From Podochytrium sp. JEL0797 (taxonomy: Eukaryota; Chytridiomycota; Chytridiomycetes; Chytridiales; Chytriomycetaceae), in NCBI GenBank assembly GCA_027596195.1, contig JADGJG010000133.1, positions 1 to 38,655 of the forward strand: a stretch of 38,655 nt of DNA, in the 5' to 3' direction. Positions 32,297 to 38,655 of the stretch are shown piece after piece. Each line of letters begins with the position of its first letter. Within the stretch, counting starts at the first letter, position 1. The notes beneath the pieces were generated by a model, which made no database searches, was not told where the DNA came from, and worked only from the letters and a program-made list of their open reading frames with translations. Position numbers and translations under genes: made by a program.

Positions 32297-34474
32297 TTAC
32301 TCTCCACAAACATTCAACTTGTGCAACACCTCATCCACCACCGCCTCCACCGCCGGCGTCGCATAATAATGCGCCCAATCAGGACTCTCCTGCGTCCACG
32401 CCAACGTCTGCTCAAACCCATTCAACCTCGCAACCCCCTCCCTCCTCCTCCAAACCCGCTCCGCATACACATCCCACACCTTCAACCGGTAATTCGTGCG
32501 CCAATCTAACCCTTCTGCTTGCATGTTGGTTGGGTCTGGGTTGATGTGGAACGCGTAGACTCCCATCCAGATCACGCGGAGGGGTTGCCTCCCGTGGATT
32601 TTACGGCGGAGTTGGATCGTGTCGAGGAAGGAGGCGGCGGATTCGAGGAGGTCTGTGTATCGTTCGAGGGTGAAGTGGCCGCCGGCCCAGGGACCGCTGG
32701 CGGGCCAGTGGCCCACATTGAGGACGAGGGAATCGTATTTGAGGAGAGTTTGTTCAGTTTGGCTGGCTTGTAGGAAGTTGTCAAAGTTGCGGTAGGACGA
32801 GGGGTCGGTGAGGAGGTTGAGGTGTTCGAGGTAGTTGTATTCGACTTCTGTTGAGGAGAGGGACTGGAAAGGGTCAGTGGGTGGTTCGGACACGGGAGGA
32901 AGTTCTGGGATTGGTTCTTGATCAGATTCCGCTGGGATTTCTGATGAATCGGGCTCCACTGGAAAGCTGGATTCGAGCTCGGTCTCTTCTGAAGGAGGAT
33001 CTTGATGAGACTCACGAGGGATGTCTACTGGGTATGACTCGATGGGGTCGGGTTCGGTCGTTTCGGACACTTTGACGGGTTCATCGATTGAAGGGATCAG
33101 AATGACTTGCTGCTGCCTTGTCTCATCCCGTTCCATACCACTCGATCCAGCACCCTCTTCCCCACCCTCACCATCCCTCCTCCTCCTCCGTCGTGTCAAA
33201 TCATACTCCACCCTCGCTTCCACCCCCACCTCCTTCACCTCCTCCGGATTATAATACCGCGTATGAATGTGATGGTACTTCACGTTCCTGTACAATCCGT
33301 CCGTGTTGCCCGACAACCGTTGATCGAGAGCGAGCGTGAGCACGCGGCCGTGCGAGTCACCCGTGATGCCGATGGATTGGTTTCGTGACGAGTGGCAGGT
33401 TGAATTGGTGTGCATTTCGAAGCGTTGGTCGAATCGACAACCGAGAGGTTCCCTGTGGAAAATCACGCGTGGTCAGACCGACCTCCCTTCCCCACACCCA
33501 CAAAAAAACTCATACCAAATATATGGAAACCCATAATTCTTAAACTTGTACACCTCCCGCTCCGTTTCCATCGTCATCTTAAGATACACGCCTTGCTGCG
33601 GCTCCGTCCTCGAACATAACGGAAGATCGTGGTTCACTTCCGCCTCCAGCATCTTTGCCGAGAAACTCGGACACTCAGGACACACGTTCAACTCAAACCC
33701 TTCCTCCACCAACGCCTCAAACACGGGTTGCGGCCATTCATCCCCAACTTCCGAAATGGCCTTGAACTTTTCATAAGCGTGGCGCAGGTCGACTTTAAAA
33801 GTACCCGGGTTCGTGAGACGGTAAGGGAGTTTGTAGGAACAGTTTCCTAGGTGATGCCACATTGTGGGAGCGTTTCGTTCCGGGCCGGAAAAGACGAGGT
33901 GGAACGCGTCTGGGCCAATTGCGGATTTGAAGTGTGCATCGACTGCGGGGTTGTGTGAAACGAGGGTGTTCATTTCATGAGAACACACTAACGAGTCCAT
34001 GCGAGTGATGAGAAAGTATCCCTGTCCGCAAAACAGTTGGGATCGGCACAAGGAGACGGAGAACGTCGGAATGAGTGAAGGAAGTGGTTTGCAGTTTGAG
34101 CTAAAGTCTTTGGAGGCTTGGAGACGGGTATCGTAAGGTTCCCATTTGGGACAAATGAGTGGAGTTGTGTTGTTGAGTTGTGATTGCGGTTCTGGGTGGG
34201 AAGCGGTGGAGTCGAGGAGGAGAGGGGAGACTGGGTATTCTTTTATGACGGGAAGGTCGGATGGCGTGAATGCTGAAAGAACAGGCGGCTCTGGTGGTGG
34301 TGGATGGTGCAGTGAAGCGTTGCATTTGGTTCCAGTCCAACGGGACTCAAGATTCGGCGAATTTGTCGCGTCGAGACTCCCGTTGGGCAGCAAAAAGATA
34401 GAAATGGTGGAGAATCCGCAGAGGAAGACAATGAGCACTATGGTGAGTCTAATGTGGGTCTTTGCTCGCGTCAT
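32297..34474 (-). CDS. Type II membrane protein with GDSH/PC-esterase-like domain, copy 2
   Basis: Paralogue of the protein at 20724-22664, in inverse orientation about 10 kb away. Two exons, 34474-33516 and 33452-32297, join inside the same Trp codon (PYIW/EPLGCRFDQ) to 704 aa. The N-terminus is basic, then a hydrophobic signal anchor at about residues 9-28. The catalytic-type block ITGDSHGR (about 349-356) and the C-terminal DWAH (about 678-681) are both kept, as is the set of Cys residues. It is 80 residues longer than copy 1: about 20 extra residues in the N-terminal stem and about 60 in the linker after the RYYNP block. That linker is acidic and Pro/Ser/Glu-rich, with a repeated SEIPAESDQEP-like unit, preceded by a run of five Arg. 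Conservation of both halves but not of the linker suggests two folded parts under selection. Confidence 0.8.
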
Positions 34475-35186
34475 TTGGGGAAGACTTTGGGAGGTGGGCT
34501 TTGCAATGAGACTCGAAAATGAGAATTGTCAATTTGTCAATTGCATTCTCATTATTGACGCGTGATGAGATTTTTTAAAACCTTATTAGATATTATGAAT
34601 ATTATTCATTATACGAATTGGAAGGTGGAAAGGTCCGGCGAGAATGCGGTCGAGAATGTCGAATGCGTTATTGAAGCGCCGTTCATGAAAAATTGCTCAC
34701 ACGCTTTCATATGGAGTCCTAACAATCGCTGCATCCTTCGATTCGATTCATGCTATTCAGCAAAATCTGTGATGGATATCGTTGTTGAGAAGTCGCGTGG
34801 GGGTCGGGAGTGGGTGCGGAGCTCCGTCACTGGGTTCCGCCGGAGGGAGCTCCTTCGGATCAGAGATGTCTTAGTTCTCAAGAATACTTGAGGACTTCAA
34901 ATGGTTAGTAACTGGCTTCGTGGCTCATGGTCTGCACAGCACAAGTGTGGTACCGTGGCGAAGGCAATTCTCGCGAATCCAAAAAGTGCTCGTTCCCGAT
35001 GAGGTAACAAATGTGGTATTAATTGAATGAATCCGAGATGCTCGAATATCGCATTGCTGATTTTCGTGGAGAGGAGAGAAACTTGAAGTTCAGTCTCGAG
35101 CGCAGCAGGGTTCAAGGAAAAATCTCCAAGACACATTCGACAAAAAACTCGCCCAACTTCGCATACCCTGACAACACACCTCTCAC
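34475..35186. other. Divergent intergenic region, GDSH copy 2 / tetraspanin
   Basis: 712 bases with no gene I can support. It holds GGAGCTCC twice at about 34818 and 34846, flanking a short GC-rich segment that could fold into a hairpin. An open plus frame (34562-34891) has no recognisable features. Confidence 0.45.
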
Positions 35187-36360
35187 ATGTACGACTATGC
35201 GCAATACCGACACGAAAGCAAAAAGTGGTTCTCACGGGTGCGTTGCCCCGCTCCTTGTTGTGTTTTGATTAATCCTCCCCATTCTCTTAGGTGTATCTCA
35301 TCTGTGTGAATGTGATTCTGTTTGGCCTCGCTGTGGGAGTGATCCTCGGCGGGGCTGCCATTCTGAAGGTCGTCACGGATGACCCCGAGGTACTGATGCT
35401 CTGTGTGCGTTTGCGGAAGCCTAACACTCCCTCGCTCCCCCCTACAGCAATTCGACAGCGTCACCGTCATCAGTATGAGCAGAGACATTGCCATCGCAGT
35501 TGAGTCCCCCTCTTCCTTCTCTTCGGAATCCCCAAACTGAGAAAGTCGAACCCTACCCAACCAGCTCCTCGCCTGCGGCTCCATCCTCACCATCCTCTCC
35601 CTCATCGGCACCATCGGTGCCTGCACCCGACACACCCTCGCCCTCAAAACCTACATCTTCGGCATCCTGTTGTACTTCCTCGCCGCGTTGGTGGGCGGGA
35701 TCATCTTTTTGGTCAAGTTGAGCCGCAATTCGGCCGCGTGGAGTGTCCTTGGGGAGGCGGGGTGGATGGGGTTTTCGGATTACCAGAGGGATATGTATCA
35801 GACGATTGTGAGTGTCTTCTTTATTGATTTTGTTGGATTTGAGTGCAGACTGGTTGGATTGAGTGAAGCGCGGGGTGGGGAGGTCGTGCGGTGCTTGACA
35901 GACATGGGCCTAAATTCATGCGTCGAGGATGGATCTATGAATGTCCGTCTGGGGATGGACGAGGGGGGCGCTCGCGAAACGGAAAACCCGAGGATATTCG
36001 CAACCTCTTCTTTTTCCTCCCATCCGACTCCCAACTCCTCTAATTCTTGATTGCTAGTACACATGCTGCGGCTTCTCGACCGACCACACGGACGTATACA
36101 CCGCTGCCCCACTATTCGACATTGCAGGCCGCACCACGAACCAATGCGCGACCCCCTCAATCGTCGCCTCCTCCATGAACTGTTACGACGGTGGAAACAT
36201 GTGGTACCACGCGTACACGGTGGCCTCGTGGAGTCTGTTTGTGGCCGTGTTGGTGTTTTTGATTACGGCGATTGGGGCCGCGGATCATTCCAAGATGCGG
36301 ACGAGTGATGTTGGGTATCAGGTTGTGGTGGAGTTGGAGGGGCGTAAGCCGGTGTATTGA
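35187..36360 (+). CDS. Tetraspanin-like membrane protein
   Basis: Five exons join in phase to 248 aa: 35187-35237, 35291-35389, 35448-35498, 35565-35807, 36058-36360. Four hydrophobic segments are visible: VYLICVNVILFGLAVGVIL (18-36), a second in exon 4 (LLACGSILTILSLIGTIGAC), a third (YIFGILLYFLAALVGGIIFLV) and a fourth near the C-terminus (ASWSLFVAVLVFLITAIGAA). Between the last two is a large loop with the tetraspanin CCG motif (151-153) and two further Cys (NQC, MNC) for disulfides. That is the tetraspanin plan, and the loop is short, as in fungal tetraspanins. Intron 4 (35808-36057) is 250 nt, the longest I found in the window. Donor 3 is GTTGAGT, the same odd form as in arginase 2. The N-terminus is tyrosine-rich and cytosolic. 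Confidence 0.8.
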
Positions 36361-36682
36361 GGGAAATTCCAGGGAAATTCGGTTGTTTCGAATCATTATT
36401 GCTAAAAAACTGTGTGTTTCATATTCAAAAATTCGAATCTGCGAGTACTAGTTGCCCTCCTCAACTGAATGTTATGGTGACAGGAGATGGGGAATCATAA
36501 AACTACCTGTCCCATCGTAACACTTCCCCCTCATAAATTTTACTGAAAAACGCGTGACGAAAGGTATTTTCGATTCTGCTTTAAGTGCATCGGGTTGAAC
36601 CGTCTTTTAAACTCTGCCTCCAAATCCAAGAGAGTGTGTCGGCTGATTGGATTGATTTTGAACTTTTACCACCGAGCTGTGA
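36361..36682. other. Intergenic, 3' of the tetraspanin
   Basis: A/T-rich, no gene seen. It ends at the direct repeat that precedes the transposase remnant. Confidence 0.4.
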
Positions 36683-36766
36683 TCCCCCCTTGAAATCGTT
36701 GATTCTCTTCTCCAGACCTTCTCTCACCAATTGATCCCATAATATTGTCAATATCGAAAGAAAGAT
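36683..36766 (+). repeat. Direct repeat, copy 1 (pair with 38223-38309)
   Basis: TGAAATCGTTGATTCTCTTC-type block followed by TCCAGA, CTTCT, ACCAATT and TATCGAAAGAAAG. Copy 2 differs by scattered changes and a few inserted bases. The repeats lie on both sides of the transposase remnant. Confidence 0.7.
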
Positions 36767-36781
36767 TGCATTGGTGCACGA

Positions 36782-37812
36782 ATATGGCTACTTCAACCTG
36801 CCACGAAACGGTTACTCTGTCAAGATTCGCTACATCTGCATGGACCGGACGGGCAAATCCCTTCTGGATTTGCGTCGACGTGGCGTTAGGGTATGCAAGT
36901 TATTTTCTGGTTTAAATACTCGAGTAATATCCTGGTATTATCCGCACTCTTCTCAAGCACGCGTTCTCTTTCTTCTGGTAGTTTCCCACCAGCAGGCTGC
37001 AAGCCTGCTTGTTGCCCTCTAACGCAGCATCCGCCTCCTTCACAACACCGGATTGATTCAGAACGACGTCAGCCCACGTAAGCAAATACCTCTTTTCTCC
37101 CTCAATTTCTAGAAAATTTACTTGTTCATTCTTTGATTGCAGGCACGTGACTATCCCGGTGGACGGAAATCTCCACCACACACACCTTATCAACTTTGGA
37201 CGCGCGCGGTCCCTCACCGACAAGCGCGTGCGCGGCGATTGGATTCGCTTCGTCAACGAGTGCGCGCTGCATGTCCTCGATTGGCCAGACAACGCGTCTC
37301 CCCCACCGGAACTCCAGAGGATTCTCGACTACATCAGCCACCTGCATCGGGTTGAGAAACGGGATGGCCAATCCCCCCCAGTCGACGACGGCCAGATTAT
37401 CCCATAGAACTTGGCGTCCAAAATGTACGCGTTCTTGGAATCTTTATTGAACCCTTTCAGCAGCTCTTTGTAGAGGACAACGAAAGCATTACGTTGTCGA
37501 TGGAAGGGTCACGGCCGAGATTTTTCTGCACTTCCTGGAGTTTGAATTGGTGAGTAACCCCCCCAATATTTCGTTGAATAACTGTTGTTTTCAGCTACCA
37601 TGTCTCAACCCAGGAACCACACTTGCACTGGATAACGCTCATTGTCACCATGATGTGATGCCAATCAATCTTTGAAATGATTTCGGAATTCGCATCGTGT
37701 ACCTCCCCCCACATTCTCCCTTCCTGAATCCCATCGAAGAAGCCTTCTCCCAAATCAAGGGACACGTCAAGCTCTTTCGTGATGGCTTTGAGCTCATGTT
37801 TGATCGGCAGTA
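36782..37812 (+). mobile_element. Degenerate Tc1/mariner-type transposase remnant
   Basis: Fragments in changing frames. 36782-36896 resembles the N-terminal helix-turn-helix (NGYSVKIRY…GKSLLDLRRRGVRV), and a piece NTGLIQNDVSP follows near 37040-37080. 37137-37407 is an open frame I cannot place. From about 37487 the DDE domain is clear: VVDGRVTAEIFLHFLEFEL, then LPCLNPG…LALDNAHCHHD (second acidic residue), then IRIVYLPPHSPFLNPIEEAFSQIKGHVK (third, Glu). A 45-nt intron (37550-37594) with GTGAGT and TTTTCAG joins FEL to LPC in phase. An in-frame TGA at 37673-37675 breaks the DDE domain. Frame changes upstream also show the element is dead. Confidence 0.8.
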
Positions 37813-37929
37813 CTTAATCACGGGTTATGTCAGGCATTCAGATGAGTGGTTGGTTTATTGCGTGAATTGAACACAGACAAGATAAATGAAGAAACAGAGC
37901 CAACAAATAAAACAAACTTTCAAAACACA

Positions 37930-38110
37930 ACTACCCCCATGATCGCAAAAGCATGTCCTCTCTTCACGTCAATGTCCACGAAGTCTTACACCTTCATATA
38001 TCTCAAAGATTCAAAGGATACCCCCTCCTTCTCACACGCACGCGCGTACTTCTCGAAGTCAACTCTCGCCTCGCCTGGCGCCAACAGTTTGAAGAAGCTC
38101 CGTCAAGGTT
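37930..38110 (-). pseudogene. Possible decayed gene with SAM-like segment
   Basis: On the minus strand, from about 38100 downward, the translation reads FFKLLAPGEARVDFEKYARA then CEKEGVSFESLRYMKV, an in-frame TAA, then DFVDIDVKRGHAFAIM. The order of blocks (a helix, a GVSFESL turn, DFVDIDV, KRGHAFAIM) resembles the SAM-type domain found in many fungal proteins. Upstream is a TGA and a Gln/Ala-rich stretch. I take it as a broken exon, but the similarity is weak and rests on pattern alone. Confidence 0.3.
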
Positions 38111-38222
38111 CAAATTCTGCTGCTGCTGTTGCGACTGAGTTGCGGCTGGAGGTGCTGCGGTTGCAAGTCGTTCGCGTCTGATTCAAAATTATGTCGGATG
38201 GATTTGTTTTTACCAAACTTTC

Positions 38223-38309
38223 CCCCCACCCTGAAATGGTTGATTCTCTTCTCCAGAACTTCTCCCACCAATTGCTTCTACAATTAATTGTCAATTTCGA
38301 AAGAAAGAA
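38223..38309 (+). repeat. Direct repeat, copy 2
   Basis: Near copy of 36683-36766: CCCTGAAATGGTTGATTCTC, then TTCTCCAGA, ACTTCTCCCACCAATTG and TTTCGAAAGAAAG. It may be the start of a second, truncated copy of the same element, as the sequence beyond it diverges at once. Confidence 0.7.
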
Positions 38310-38655
38310 GGGCGTCTCTTCTCGGCGACGGGGATCTTGAAAAATGGCCCACATTACTACCACGAACGACGCTTCTCTCACACACGCGCAGCACCCTGAC
38401 TGGAGTACCAATTCGTCGGAAAGGTCCCACAAGTCCAGCTAATCGAGCGCGTGGTCAAGTAGCAGCTCGATTCAAAGTTACGATAGCGACAGATGGATGG
38501 CGGAACCATGGCCAAGACCACGCGTTACTCGCGATTCGGGTGTCGAGCTGGCAAGGGCTTCTGTTTTCTTTCTTGGGGCCTGGGGGGGGGGGGGGGTGGT
38601 TGTGGACGCGTTTCAATTTACTGAAGGACAAAAAACGCTAAACCTTAGACCCCCG
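38310..38655. other. Right edge, no gene seen; G15 run at 38582-38596
   Basis: An open plus frame exists but shows no protein-like features. A homopolymer of 15 G stands near the end, similar to the C19 and G15 runs at the left end of the window. Confidence 0.4.

Noticed and set aside
34818..34853. GGAGCTCC hairpin as a terminator or RNA gene
   Set aside because: The element is short and itself palindromic; no further structure, and factor-independent terminators do not apply to Pol II genes.

Overview
The window is nuclear DNA of a fungus, most likely an early-diverging one of the chytrid type. Genes are compact and cut by many short spliceosomal introns (mostly 42-80 nt, GT...AG), spacing is a few hundred bases, and AATAAA-type poly(A) signals follow several stops. 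The gene set is fungal: RNA polymerase II RPB1 with a consensus CTD, an Erg27-type sterol ketoreductase, NAD glycerol-3-phosphate dehydrogenase, two arginases, Sec14 proteins, an Mss4-type PIP 5-kinase, NOP58 and a tetraspanin. The species cannot be named from sequence alone. Because of the introns almost no gene is one open frame; exon joins given here were deduced by hand from splice sites, reading phase and family similarity.

Layout. 1-3.8 kb: the edge of a minus-strand gene, exons of an unknown plus-strand gene, then a 5'-truncated, frameshifted Ty1/copia pol remnant that ends the unknown gene, followed by a gene-poor stretch with long C and G homopolymers. 3.8-6.1 kb: glycerol-3-phosphate dehydrogenase (with a 15-nt microexon) and a small unknown gene. 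6.4-10.1 kb, minus strand: two tandem Sec14-like genes and a glycerophosphodiester phosphodiesterase, tightly packed head to tail. 10.6-11.1 kb: a small four-finger C2H2 protein. 12.1-18.5 kb: RPB1, 14 exons, 1,847 aa, with 29 consecutive perfect YSPTSPS heptads.

18.8-34.5 kb is rich in duplications: arginase copy 2 (minus), a PC-esterase/GDSH-type membrane protein (plus), arginase copy 1 (plus), a decayed arginase fragment, the Erg27-like gene, a tandem broken copy of its own 3' end, a poorly understood 1.3-kb stretch, NOP58, PIP5K, and a second, longer PC-esterase paralogue in inverse orientation. 35.2-36.4 kb is a tetraspanin. The right end holds a degenerate mariner-type transposase that still shows a spliceosomal intron, a short direct repeat on both sides of it, and a possible decayed minus-strand gene.

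Functionally, the left part is biased to glycerophospholipid metabolism (G3P formation, PI/PC transfer, GroPCho hydrolysis), with PIP5K further right. RPB1 and NOP58 are housekeeping genes and the arginases catabolise arginine. I see no bacterial-type operon, CRISPR array, tRNA or rRNA. No clearly new biochemical system stands out. The most noteworthy signals are the duplicated GDSH membrane proteins, the phase problem in arginase 2, the microexon, the three-divisible stop-free introns of the phosphodiesterase, and the perfect but codon-shuffled CTD.
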